Source: Chamaesiphon sp. (lineage in GTDB: Bacteria > Cyanobacteriota > Cyanobacteriia > Cyanobacteriales > Chamaesiphonaceae). From it: a stretch of 13,095 nt of DNA. Position numbers and translations under genes: made by a program. The notes beneath the pieces were generated by a model. That model was not told where the DNA came from. It saw nothing but the letters and a program-made list of their open reading frames with translations, and ran no database searches. Below are positions 6,306 to 13,095 of the stretch, one piece after another. How positions within the stretch are numbered: the stretch's first letter is position 1; each line of letters opens with the position of its first letter. The stretch is from contig JAJAZF010000354.1 in NCBI GenBank assembly GCA_026785875.1, forward strand, positions 1-13,095, in the 5' to 3' direction.

Positions 6306-7304
6306 ATGTTGCGGACTTGGCATCAGAAAGTAGGAAATCAGCGAGATTGGGTGTGGCGGGGTTGGCAGACTCGATATACTTACCAGCGATGTAGCAGCGA
6401 TCGCATTACTTTGCCCCCAGTATTATTGCTGCATGGTTTCGGGGCATCGATCGGTCATTGGCAGCACAATTTAGAGTTTTTGGCAACCAACCATACTGTC
6501 TATGGACTAGATCTCGTCGGTTGGGGCGGTTCGCGGAAGCCTGATATTCAGTACGACATCGATTTGTGGGTCGATCAAGTTTACGATTTTTGGCAGACAT
6601 TTATTGGTCAACCGCTGATTTTGGTCGGTAACTCCATCGGTTCATTGGTGGCTCTAGTTGCCGCCGCTAAATACCCAGAGATGGCAACTAGTCTAGTGAT
6701 GGTCAGTTTACCAGATCTCTCCGCCGAACAGGAGATGATTCCGCGATCGATTCAACCATTAGTCAATGGCATCAAGCGCGTCATCCTAAATCCGCCGCTA
6801 CTACACACATTATTTCGGGTAGTAAGTCAGCCCAAAGTCGCCAAAAAATGGGCACAAATCGCTTATGCTAATCCCGATCGAGTCACAGATGAATTAGTCG
6901 ATCTATTTATCACTCCAGCGCGAGAACGGGAGGCTCCCGCTGCATTTGTAAAAATTATGCAGGGAATGACTAGTAGTAATTTTTCCCCAAATATTCGCAA
7001 ACTGCTACCAGAGATGAATATCCCGATGCTCCTACTTTGGGGTAGTGACGATCGGATGATTCCGCAAGGAACAGCAGGAATATTGCTAAAATTGAATCCC
7101 TTACTGGAGCTGGTTAATTTAGCAGGTGCTGGGCATTGTGCCCATGATGAAATGCCCGAACTCGTAAATGAAACGATTCGCAACTGGCTCGATGCACTAG
7201 CAGTTCAGCAATACCCACAATCGGAGGTAGAAGCATCAGATCTCAATCCACAAACTTTAGATCTGATAAACCCCCACCCCCTACTACCGATTAACCAACA
7301 GTAA
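6306..7304 (+). CDS. Alpha/beta-fold hydrolase
   Basis: A 332-residue alpha/beta hydrolase with a complete catalytic triad. The oxyanion segment is LLLHGFGAS, the nucleophile elbow is GNSIGS (Ser110), the acid is Asp249 in WGSDDRMIP, and the base is His277 in GAGHCAHDEMPE. A cap-like insertion lies at about residues 150-210. There is no signal peptide or membrane segment, so it is probably cytoplasmic or loosely membrane-associated. The general pattern (HGFGAS-x-x-HW, LD-L-x-G-W-G) resembles cyanobacterial and plastid hydrolases related to pheophytinase, but the substrate cannot be assigned. ATG at 6306 is chosen because AGGAG (6296-6300) precedes it by five bases; an in-frame TTG at 6276 would add ten residues. 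The 3' end overlaps the convergent BON gene by 14 bases. Confidence 0.87.
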   Translation: MLRTWHQKVGNQRDWVWRGWQTRYTYQRCSSDRITLPPVLLLHGFGASIGHWQHNLEFLATNHTVYGLDLVGWGGSRKPDIQYDIDLWVDQVYDFWQTFIGQPLILVGNSIGSLVALVAAAKYPEMATSLVMVSLPDLSAEQEMIPRSIQPLVNGIKRVILNPPLLHTLFRVVSQPKVAKKWAQIAYANPDRVTDELVDLFITPAREREAPAAFVKIMQGMTSSNFSPNIRKLLPEMNIPMLLLWGSDDRMIPQGTAGILLKLNPLLELVNLAGAGHCAHDEMPELVNETIRNWLDALAVQQYPQSEVEASDLNPQTLDLINPHPLLPINQQ

Positions 7305-7641
7305 CTTGGTCGATGCTGACATCAGTAGTACCAGAAACACCACTGGCTAGCTCGACCATCCGATCGAGAATTTCTTGGCTGGGTACAGAACCTTTTAAAA
7401 CCACACTACCGCCAGTTTGAGCGACCCATAAGCCTTCTACATCCGTAACGGACGCATCCTCATCAAAAGCTAGCGCGACGCGCTTGGACAAGCCGCTTTG
7501 GTCGTATTCGCCATTGAGTCCGACGCGCTCTGGTGCTACTTCTCCACCAGTTTCAGGATCTGTGGCTTCAGGTGCGGGGGCAGGATTGACTTCTGCATCT
7601 GCTGGTTTTTCCATGCCGAAGATCTTCTGTAAGAAACCCAT
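7291..7641 (-). CDS. Small BON-domain protein
   Basis: A 116-residue acidic protein. Residues 1-45 are Pro/Ala/Glu-rich and look disordered. From about residue 48 a single BON-like domain follows: SGLSKRVALAFDED, then GGSVVLKGSVPSQEILDRM, then ASGVSGTTDVSIDQV, with the conserved glycines and the final V-x-G-V-x-x-V-like strand. BON domains are thought to bind membranes or phospholipids and often occur in stress or envelope proteins. There is no signal peptide, so a cytoplasmic place is likely. The start has GGAG ten bases upstream on the minus strand. The stop TAA (7293-7291) lies inside the end of the convergent hydrolase gene and no terminator separates them. The family call is from pattern only. 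Confidence 0.78.
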   Translation of the reverse strand: MGFLQKIFGMEKPADAEVNPAPAPEATDPETGGEVAPERVGLNGEYDQSGLSKRVALAFDEDASVTDVEGLWVAQTGGSVVLKGSVPSQEILDRMVELASGVSGTTDVSIDQVTVG

Positions 7642-7760
7642 GATTGCAATACTCCATCTAAAAACATAAACCCTACCTATTATGTAGGTTATTTGTGACT
7701 AAAGACGAAGATGACTACAATTTTTTTAAGATTGTGACGATGAAAAATTGTGAGACAATA

Positions 7761-7781
7761 TTAGGCTTTAGGCTTTAGGCT
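7761..7781. repeat. Heptamer tandem repeat, 3 x TTAGGCT
   Basis: Three perfect copies of TTAGGCT are followed by degenerate units containing TGAGG (to about 7795). The core TTAGG is the reverse complement of the CCTAA core of the array at 7815-7870, so the two arrays face each other across about 20-35 bases. Confidence 0.8.
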
Positions 7782-7814
7782 TGAGGGATTGAGGACGTTT
7801 GCGTTCCTCTTACC

Positions 7815-7870
7815 CCTAAGACCTAAGACCTAAGACCTAACACCTAACACCTAACACCTAACACCTAACT
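7815..7870. repeat. Heptamer tandem repeat, 8 units of CCTAA(G/C)A, ending 3 bases before ilvN
   Basis: Eight consecutive 7-bp units: three CCTAAGA, four CCTAACA and a final CCTAACT. The array ends at 7870 and the ilvN ATG is at 7874, so the repeats fill the place where a ribosome binding site would be. The block order (all G-type, then all C-type) suggests growth by duplication after a point change. This is STRR-like DNA. Confidence 0.9.
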
Positions 7871-7873
7871 AGC

Positions 7874-8377
7874 ATGAAACATACTCTATCTGTATTGGTT
7901 GAAGATGAAGCTGGAGTACTGACTCGGATTGCGGGATTATTTGCCCGCAGGGGGTTTAATATCGAAAGCCTAGCTGTTGGCCCCGCCGAACAAGAAGGTC
8001 GATCGCGTGTGACAATGGTAATTGATGGCGATGACCACTCGATCGAGCAATTGACCAAACAGTTGTATAAACTAGTAAATATCCTCAAGGTATTGGATAT
8101 TACAGATATTCCGTGTGTGGAACGAGAATTGATGCTGCTCAAGGTTAATGCGAGTAGTGCCCATCGATCGGAAATTATCGAACTCGCGAATATTTTTAGG
8201 GCGCGAGTAGTGGATGCCGCCGAAGATGCCCTGACACTAGAAGTAGTCGGCGATCCTGGTAAAATTGTCGCGATAGTTCAAGTATTACAAAAATTTGGGA
8301 TCAAGGAGATTGCCCGTACGGGAAAGGTTGCCCTATCGAGAGAATCGAAAGTTAATACTGAGTTTTTGAAATTATAA
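7874..8377 (+). CDS. ilvN: Acetolactate (acetohydroxyacid) synthase small regulatory subunit
   Basis: A 167-residue regulatory subunit (IlvN/IlvH type) of acetohydroxyacid synthase, the first common enzyme of branched-chain amino acid synthesis. The N-terminal ACT domain (about residues 3-77) begins KHTLSVLVEDEAGVLTRIAGLF and includes RRGFNIESLAVG, the site of valine feedback binding in this family. The C-terminal domain includes ERELMLLKVNA, RAR-VVDAAEDALTLEVVGDPGKI and the closing GIKEIARTGKVALSRE, and activates the catalytic subunit. Length is typical of the longer bacterial form. The catalytic gene (ilvB/ilvG) is not in this window, as is usual for cyanobacteria. No Shine-Dalgarno site precedes the ATG; the leader is a heptamer repeat array. 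Confidence 0.95.
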   Translation: MKHTLSVLVEDEAGVLTRIAGLFARRGFNIESLAVGPAEQEGRSRVTMVIDGDDHSIEQLTKQLYKLVNILKVLDITDIPCVERELMLLKVNASSAHRSEIIELANIFRARVVDAAEDALTLEVVGDPGKIVAIVQVLQKFGIKEIARTGKVALSRESKVNTEFLKL

Positions 8378-8810
8378 ATAATTTAGCTGGTTGATTAAGT
8401 AATAAGTAATAAGTTCGTTTTTGAGACAGGGATTCAAACCCCATCTCAAAAACTATCTGCCTTTAGGCGTTGGCTAATTAGCCTTGTTACTGGGTAAGCC
8501 GATCTGTTGAGATTGCTACTACCCGATTGTAATTATTTATGATTAGAGCGTTACCAGCGGATTACTGTTGGTTAGAATTTGTGGGTTCTCTACTGGGAGC
8601 TAATCATGCTATAATTATAAAATAAATATTAAGATTGTATTTATTGGTGTAGCAACTGTTTTCAACTTAAAACCATCTATGTGATGAAATCGCTAGATGT
8701 GGCGATCGATCTACCTCAACTTGTCGAACTAGAATAGATGTTGTTTAATTGCTAGTACTTCGATCGAAATGCTGTAACGTTTTTGGTAACTTTAGCGAGT
8801 GTAAATTATT
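8378..8810. other. ilvN-kaiA intergenic region (433 bases)
   Basis: No convincing gene is seen. From the left it holds a short heptamer repeat (TAAGTAA, 2.6 copies, 8396-8413), an inverted repeat (8418-8452), a 12-bp palindrome GGCTAATTAGCC (8472-8483), an AT-rich stretch with TATAAT at 8610-8615, and CATCTA/TAGATG inverted arms (8674-8699). The kaiA promoter is expected here. TATAAT at 8610 would imply a leader near 190 bases, but no good -35 box precedes it. Confidence 0.5.
8418..8452. terminator. Imperfect hairpin after ilvN, possible terminator
   Basis: TTTTTGAGA (8418-8426) pairs with TCTCAAAAA (8444-8452), with GGG/CCC inside. It lies about 40 bases after the ilvN stop. The T run is at the 5' side of the stem on both strands, so the usual 3' U tract is missing and termination is uncertain. 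Confidence 0.4.
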
Positions 8811-9707
8811 TTGGCTGGTTCTCTCACAATTGCAGTTCTAGCTGACTCTGCGGACTTATTACCGTTGTTGAGTCAATACCTAAGTCCCGAACGTTACATG
8901 CTCCAGTATTTTACCAACCAATCAGATTTTTTAGAAAACGTGGAAATGGTCGAGCAGGAGCTAGATTGTTTAGTATTTTACTCCGAGCACCAGCTACTAC
9001 CAGTCATCAACCATCTTTACCATCGTGGGCAAGTGTTACCTGTAGTCATCATTCATAGATTGATTCCCAACAGGTTGCCAAATTCCCCAAACACTACAGC
9101 TACCAACTTTGCCGGATCTAGTAGTTATATTTATCAGCCATCTGAAGTAATTTTGGCAGTAACAGAGATGTCCGACATTGCAATAGCAATTGATAAAGCC
9201 ATTGCCAAGTTCTTGAACCTAACTCCGATCGTGTTAGCATCCGAGCAACCTCAGCCCGAAATTGAGGCGGACGTCGCCCGCGAACCAAACTTTCTACTCC
9301 AACAACAAAGTCGTCTAGCACACAAGCTCAATGAGCGTCTGGGATATCTAGCAGTCTATTACAGACGCAGCCCCAACCAATTTTTCCGATATCTCGACAG
9401 GCAACAGAAGCAAGAGCTACTAAAACAGTTAAAATCTCAATACCGAGAAATAGTCCTCGACTACTTTGCCGATAGTAGTCAGATCGATATCAAAATCGAT
9501 GAATTTATCAGCTCGGCATTTTTTAGAGATCTAGCTGTTTCCGAGATTGTCAAGATTCACATGGAATTGATGGAGGAATTCTCAAACCAGCTAAAATTGG
9601 AAGGACGCAGTGAGGAGATCTTGCTAGACTACCGCCTCACTCTGATTGACATCATTGCCCATCTGTGTGAAATGTATCGTCGATCGGTACCGCGAGAGAT
9701 CTCGTAG
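8811..9707 (+). CDS. kaiA: Circadian clock protein KaiA (UUG start)
   Basis: A full-length 298-residue KaiA. The N-terminal pseudo-receiver domain (about residues 1-140, from SLTIAVLADSADLLPLLSQYL) is present, then a variable linker. The C-terminal helical domain (about 175-298) is strongly conserved: LAHKLNERLGYLAVYYRR, QYREIVLDYF, VKIHMELMEEFSNQL, EGRSEEILLDYRLTLIDIIAHLCEMYRRS. This domain dimerises and binds the KaiC A-loop, stimulating KaiC autophosphorylation. An in-frame TAA (8802-8804) limits the start to ATT, ATT or TTG; TTG at 8811 is the most likely, and the next ATG would delete 28 residues of the pseudo-receiver. No Shine-Dalgarno site is seen. A rare start codon may help keep KaiA below KaiC in amount, which is inference. 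kaiB follows after 109 bases. Confidence 0.95.
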   Translation: MAGSLTIAVLADSADLLPLLSQYLSPERYMLQYFTNQSDFLENVEMVEQELDCLVFYSEHQLLPVINHLYHRGQVLPVVIIHRLIPNRLPNSPNTTATNFAGSSSYIYQPSEVILAVTEMSDIAIAIDKAIAKFLNLTPIVLASEQPQPEIEADVAREPNFLLQQQSRLAHKLNERLGYLAVYYRRSPNQFFRYLDRQQKQELLKQLKSQYREIVLDYFADSSQIDIKIDEFISSAFFRDLAVSEIVKIHMELMEEFSNQLKLEGRSEEILLDYRLTLIDIIAHLCEMYRRSVPREIS

Positions 9708-9816
9708 TCATGGAGATCTAAAACTAGGTGTTGGCAAGATGCTGCATGGGTAAAGAAGCTATGGCGAGCTTAAATAATCTTCAATATTTCACCCTTGACA
9801 ATTTGTAGGTTAATTT

Positions 9817-10131
9817 ATGACTCCATTAATGAAAACTTACGTCCTAAAGCTCTATGTGGCTGGAAATACGCCCAACTCAGTCCGGGCACTCCGAACTCTA
9901 AAGAATATCTTAGAGGAAGAGTTTAAAGGCGTATATGCCCTTAAAGTAATTGATGTGCTCAAAAACCCTCAACTAGCAGAAGAGGATAAAATTTTAGCGA
10001 CTCCCACACTATCGAAAGTTTTGCCGCTACCAGTACGAAAAATTATTGGCGATCTATCCGATCGAGAAAAAGTGTTGATTGGCTTGGATCTTTTATATGA
10101 AGAACTATCCGAACGCGAAGAGGATTTCTAG
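9817..10131 (+). CDS. kaiB: Circadian clock protein KaiB
   Basis: A 104-residue KaiB with the near-invariant segments KTYVLKLYVAGNTPNSVRAL, EFKGVYALKVIDVLKNPQLAEEDKILATPTLSKVLP and VRKIIGDLSDREKVLIGLDLLYEE, and an acidic tail. In studied systems KaiB changes from a tetrameric ground state to a thioredoxin-like fold, binds the CI ring of phosphorylated KaiC, sequesters KaiA and thereby starts dephosphorylation. MTPLMKTYVL aligns with the usual N-terminus, so the start at 9817 is firm; TAGG lies seven bases upstream as a weak ribosome binding site. kaiC follows after 85 bases, consistent with a kaiBC transcript. Confidence 0.98.
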   Translation: MTPLMKTYVLKLYVAGNTPNSVRALRTLKNILEEEFKGVYALKVIDVLKNPQLAEEDKILATPTLSKVLPLPVRKIIGDLSDREKVLIGLDLLYEELSEREEDF

Positions 10132-10216
10132 AGACTCAAACCCTAGCAGTTAGAACCATCTAATCCATTTATCGAGTTGAATTAGTTGTTTAGTTAAAAA
10201 AATTCAAATCTCCGCA

Positions 10217-11770
10217 ATGACCAGTACGAATCAACTAGCAGAACGTCCGGTAAATCCTTTAGGTGTGCAGAAAATCCACACCATGATCGAAGGTTTCGAT
10301 GACATCTCTCATGGTGGCTTACCCGCTGGTAGAACAACGATCCTCAGTGGCACATCGGGAACTGGAAAAACCATGTTAGCCGTTCAGTTTGTTTACAACG
10401 GGATTCAATACTTTGATGAGCCTGGTATCTTTGTAACTTTTGAGGAATCACCTGCTGATATTATCAAAAACGCGCACAGTTTTGGCTGGGATCTTCAAAA
10501 GTCGATCGATGATGGTAAGTTATTTATCCTCGATGCTTCTCCAGATCCAGAGGGGCAAGAGGTAGTTGGTAGTTTCGATCTTTCTGCCTTGATCGAACGG
10601 GTTCAGTATGCCTTTGTTAAATATAAAGCCAAGCGCGTCTCGATCGATTCCGTCACGGCGATTTTCCAACAATACGATGCAGCCTCAGTAGTTAGACGCG
10701 AAATCTTTCGGCTAGTAGCACGACTCAAGCAAATGGGTGCCACTACTATTATGACAACCGAGCGCGTCGAAGAATATGGCCCCGTCGCTCGATTTGGCGT
10801 TGAAGAATTTGTTTCGGATAACGTGGCGATCGTCCGAAATGTGCTAGAAGGAGAACGTCGCCGTCGGACGATCGAAATCCTCAAACTTAGGGGTACTACC
10901 CATATGAAGGGAGAATATCCCTTTACGATTACCAACAACGGCATCAATATCTTCCCATTGGGGGCAATGCGCCTCACCCAGAAGTCTTCCAATGTGCGGG
11001 TATCATCTGGAGTCAAAGCTCTAGATGTGATGTGTGGTGGCGGCTATTTCAAGGATTCGATCATCCTCGCTGCCGGAGCGACAGGAACAGGCAAAACTCT
11101 ATTAGTGAGCAAATTTATCCAAGAAGCCTGTTTGGCTGGAGAACGGGCAATTTTGTTCGCTTATGAAGAGTCGCGCGCGCAATTATCGCGGAACGCTTCT
11201 TCCTGGGGAATTGATTTTGAAGGATTGGAGCAAAAAGGATTACTCAAAATCCTCTGTACCTATCCAGAATCAGCCGGATTGGAAGAGCATTTACAAACAA
11301 TTAAATCTGAAATCGCCGAATTCAAACCCGATCGAATTGCGATCGATTCGCTTTCAGCTTTGTCACGAGGAGTGAGTAATAACTCTTTTAGACAGTTTGT
11401 AATTGGCGTAACAGGTTATGCCAAGCAGGAAGAAATTACTGGATTTTTCACCAATACTTCCGACCAGTTTATGGGATCTAATTCAATCACTGATTCCCAT
11501 ATTTCAACAATTACCGATACAATTTTGATGCTCCAGTATGTAGAAATTCGTGGAGAAATGGCGCGAGCACTCAACGTATTTAAGATGCGGGGTTCGTGGC
11601 ATGATAAAGGTATTCATGAATACACCATCAGTCAGGATGGAGCAGAAATCAAGGATTCCTTCCGTAACTATGAAGGCATTATCAGTGGTTCGCCGAGTCG
11701 GATTGCGATCGATGAAAAGTATGAGCTTTCGCGAATCGTTCGTGCGGTTAGTGATAAATCTATTGAATAA
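10217..11770 (+). CDS. kaiC: Circadian clock protein KaiC
   Basis: A 517-residue KaiC with two RecA-like domains. CI (about 1-247) has Walker A GTSGTGKT (Lys51, Thr52) and the catalytic pair Glu76/Glu77. CII (about 260-517) has Walker A GATGTGKT (Lys293, Thr294) and Glu317/Glu318. The autophosphorylation sites are Ser430 and Thr431 in SHISTITDT, matching Ser431/Thr432 of Synechococcus elongatus with a one-residue offset. The C-terminal A-loop and tail (EYELSRIVRAV) that KaiA binds are present. KaiC forms a hexamer whose CI ATPase and CII phosphorylation cycle set the circadian period and drive output through SasA and CikA. All key residues are intact. No Shine-Dalgarno site precedes the ATG, and no clear hairpin terminator follows the stop. 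Confidence 0.99.
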   Translation: MTSTNQLAERPVNPLGVQKIHTMIEGFDDISHGGLPAGRTTILSGTSGTGKTMLAVQFVYNGIQYFDEPGIFVTFEESPADIIKNAHSFGWDLQKSIDDGKLFILDASPDPEGQEVVGSFDLSALIERVQYAFVKYKAKRVSIDSVTAIFQQYDAASVVRREIFRLVARLKQMGATTIMTTERVEEYGPVARFGVEEFVSDNVAIVRNVLEGERRRRTIEILKLRGTTHMKGEYPFTITNNGINIFPLGAMRLTQKSSNVRVSSGVKALDVMCGGGYFKDSIILAAGATGTGKTLLVSKFIQEACLAGERAILFAYEESRAQLSRNASSWGIDFEGLEQKGLLKILCTYPESAGLEEHLQTIKSEIAEFKPDRIAIDSLSALSRGVSNNSFRQFVIGVTGYAKQEEITGFFTNTSDQFMGSNSITDSHISTITDTILMLQYVEIRGEMARALNVFKMRGSWHDKGIHEYTISQDGAEIKDSFRNYEGIISGSPSRIAIDEKYELSRIVRAVSDKSIE

Positions 11771-11865
11771 TTAATATATTTTTATAGTAAGTTGAAGCAG
11801 TTACATCATATTTAATACCGAAATTTTGTCCAGCCTCTTTATTTTACCCGATCGAGTAGTTCCCC

Positions 11866-11878
11866 GTTTATCATAAAC
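11866..11878. promoter_or_regulatory. Short inverted repeat GTTTAT-C-ATAAAC between kaiC and the small downstream gene
   Basis: A perfect 6-bp inverted repeat around one base, 33 bases upstream of the small gene at 11911. It could be an operator, but no known site is recognised. Confidence 0.2.
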
Positions 11879-11910
11879 TGTCTTCAATATCACAGGAAAT
11901 AAGTATCGAT

Positions 11911-12108
11911 ATGAACTTATCACCAAAAGCAATGAGAGCGATCGCAGAAGCATTAGAATTTCGGATCGCAGCCTATCAAAGTCAATTGGATTCGGAAGAA
12001 TTATCTGAGGATAAAGTTTCAGATCTAACGAATGATTCGATGTTTTTGGAATCATTGTTACAAGAAATGCGAACAGCTTTAGCTCTTCCTGTTGCTCCGG
12101 TTTTTTAA
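11911..12108 (+). CDS. Small uncharacterised protein downstream of kaiC
   Basis: A 65-residue frame starting MNLSPKAMRAIAEALEFRI. I do not recognise a named family. It looks largely alpha-helical: an N-terminal amphipathic helix (about 5-26), an acidic middle (SEELSEDKVSDLTND) and a second helix (SMFLESLLQEMRTAL), ending in a short hydrophobic tail. There are no Cys residues and no membrane segment. AGGA lies about 13 bases before the ATG, a little far. The balanced composition and HIP1 octamer in the frame are like the neighbouring genes, which supports a real gene. It is co-oriented with kaiC 140 bases downstream and could be on the same transcript or have its own promoter. Confidence 0.65.
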   Translation: MNLSPKAMRAIAEALEFRIAAYQSQLDSEELSEDKVSDLTNDSMFLESLLQEMRTALALPVAPVF

Positions 12109-12348
12109 TCGCTCGAAACCTCTCGATCGAACCCAATAACATTTAAATCGAGCACTCAATTTCAACAGATCGATAGTCATAGCTCAAATTCGATCTGGTA
12201 GTCACTCTAAGATACTTTCGACATCAGTGTCTAAAAGTTATCCCAGAATTTGGTTTGCATAGTTTTATCATTCATGTGGGATCTAAATGCTGCAAATATG
12301 TAGAGATATTTGGGAATAATAACATAACGCTAGTTAAAACCGATCGAT

Positions 12349-13095
12349 ATGTTAAACAAGGTAGGGGGAAAAGTTGAGTTTAAAAGTGAAGCTGAACTCG
12401 AAAAATTTGTCTACGGGCACTTAGATGAGTTGTTAGCACTCCAGCCAATTGCTAAACAATATAGAATCAACAGTGATATTTGTGATATTTTAGCGGTTGA
12501 CGATCGACAGCGATTGAGCATTATTGAGCTAAAGAATGTAGAAGATCGATATATCGTCCAACAACTGACTAGATATTATGAGAGTTTAGTTGAAGAAAAA
12601 CCATTTTCAAATTTAGTCAACTATGAAAATGATATAAGGCTGATTGCCATTACTCCATCATTCCATCAACACAACTTAGTAGATAGAAAACATACCAAGC
12701 TAGAGATTGAGTTTTGGAGCTTTGAGATCGCGCAAATTAAAGGCACAAAGAATATATCATTTACCTTGACTAACTGTGATACCAATGAGAAAAATATATC
12801 GCAGATATCAACAGGTAGAAATAATGATGTCTTGCCAAAGGAGAAAGTACAAAAGGCACAAATAGAGTGGAGTGAAGATCCTAAGGAGCGATGGAAGCAA
12901 TATGTAATGGTTAATGCCTCCTATATTGATGCTGTTGATTACTATATGAGGCTAAATTATTCATCCAAGTTGGGAATTAATACATTAACGGCAGAAGAAG
13001 TAAGAGACAAATCTAAAAAATACAAACGTGCTTGTACAAAGGAATTCAAGATTAAATTAGAACTCTTATCTGATGAAAGTGGAATAACTAGAAAA
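12349..13095 (+). CDS. PD-(D/E)XK nuclease-like protein (3' end outside the window)
   Basis: The frame is open from ATG at 12349 to the end of the window, giving 249 residues with no stop. The N-terminal part looks like a PD-(D/E)XK nuclease core: a helix with Glu16/Glu18, Asp46 in CDILAVD, then Glu60-x-Lys62 in LSIIELKN, followed by QLTRYYESL with a Q-x-x-x-Y pattern (Gln72, Tyr76). This order is seen in NucS-like and RecB-like nucleases. Residues from about 180 on form a separate charged region (EWSEDPKERWKQYVMVNASYID) of unknown type. No Shine-Dalgarno site is clear. The gene is more AT-rich than its neighbours, with AGG, AGA and ATA codons, which hints at transfer. It could be a defence nuclease, a DNA repair nuclease or an inactive relative; the fold call rests on motifs alone. 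Confidence 0.75.
   Translation, partial: MLNKVGGKVEFKSEAELEKFVYGHLDELLALQPIAKQYRINSDICDILAVDDRQRLSIIELKNVEDRYIVQQLTRYYESLVEEKPFSNLVNYENDIRLIAITPSFHQHNLVDRKHTKLEIEFWSFEIAQIKGTKNISFTLTNCDTNEKNISQISTGRNNDVLPKEKVQKAQIEWSEDPKERWKQYVMVNASYIDAVDYYMRLNYSSKLGINTLTAEEVRDKSKKYKRACTKEFKIKLELLSDESGITRK

Noticed and set aside
7815..7870. CRISPR-like array
   Set aside because: Units are 7 bp and contiguous with no spacers, so it is a simple tandem repeat.
7761..7870. Telomere-type repeats (TTAGG/CCTAA)
   Set aside because: Internal, short, and of 7-bp period in a bacterial chromosome next to housekeeping genes; the similarity is superficial.
8423..8447. tRNA T-arm-like sequence (GGGATTCAAACCCC)
   Set aside because: No acceptor, D or anticodon stems fit around it, and the loop does not match the TTCRA register; it is better explained as part of an imperfect inverted repeat.
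9795..9800. TTGACA as the -35 box of a kaiB promoter
   Set aside because: At normal spacing the -10 box would fall inside the kaiB coding sequence and no TATAAT-like hexamer is there.
12109..12348. Possible RNA gene or terminator between the small protein and the nuclease-like gene
   Set aside because: No stable hairpin with a T run, no tRNA-like fold and no convincing promoter could be found by eye.

Overview
The window reads as chromosomal DNA of a cyanobacterium. The main evidence is a form IB Rubisco operon with its assembly factor (rbcL-rcbX-rbcS), a complete kaiABC circadian clock cluster, a PEP-CTERM exported protein, three intergenic arrays of tandem 7-bp repeats plus a short fourth one, and frequent CGATCG motifs including full HIP1 octamers (GCGATCGC at 2668, 6397 and 11938). 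The species cannot be named from this alone.

Layout. 1-219: C-terminal end of a penicillin-binding transpeptidase (+). 281-316: strong hairpin. About 336-1752: a solo-tnpB IS200/IS605-type insertion sequence (+), with subterminal hairpins and a probable omega RNA at its 3' end. It abuts the stop codon of an SGNH/GDSL hydrolase with a PEP-CTERM sorting tail (1749-2735, -). 2879-5251 (-): rbcL, rcbX, rbcS and the operon terminator. 5414-6097 (-): infC with its terminator; it appears to start at a non-AUG codon (AUU). 6306-7304 (+): an alpha/beta hydrolase, which overlaps tail to tail with a small BON-domain protein (7291-7641, -). 7761-7870: two heptamer arrays leading straight into ilvN (ilvH), the regulatory subunit of acetohydroxyacid synthase (7874-8377, +). 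8811-11770 (+): kaiA (UUG start), kaiB, kaiC. 11911-12108 (+): a small unrecognised protein. 12349-end (+): a PD-(D/E)XK nuclease-like protein, cut by the window edge.

How it works together. The rbc genes encode both Rubisco subunits and the chaperone that assembles the large subunit; the RbcL tail carries the EIKFEFE-type peptide that RcbX binds. KaiA, KaiB and KaiC form the post-translational oscillator, and all the key KaiC residues are present (two Walker A lysines, both Glu pairs, the Ser430/Thr431 phosphosites). The other genes are housekeeping or accessory and share no obvious pathway.

Most worth a second look: the AUU start of infC, the insertion sequence whose right end supplies the stop codon of the neighbouring gene, the oppositely oriented heptamer arrays that occupy the ilvN leader, and the nuclease-like gene beside the clock cluster. 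I found no clearly new multigene system.
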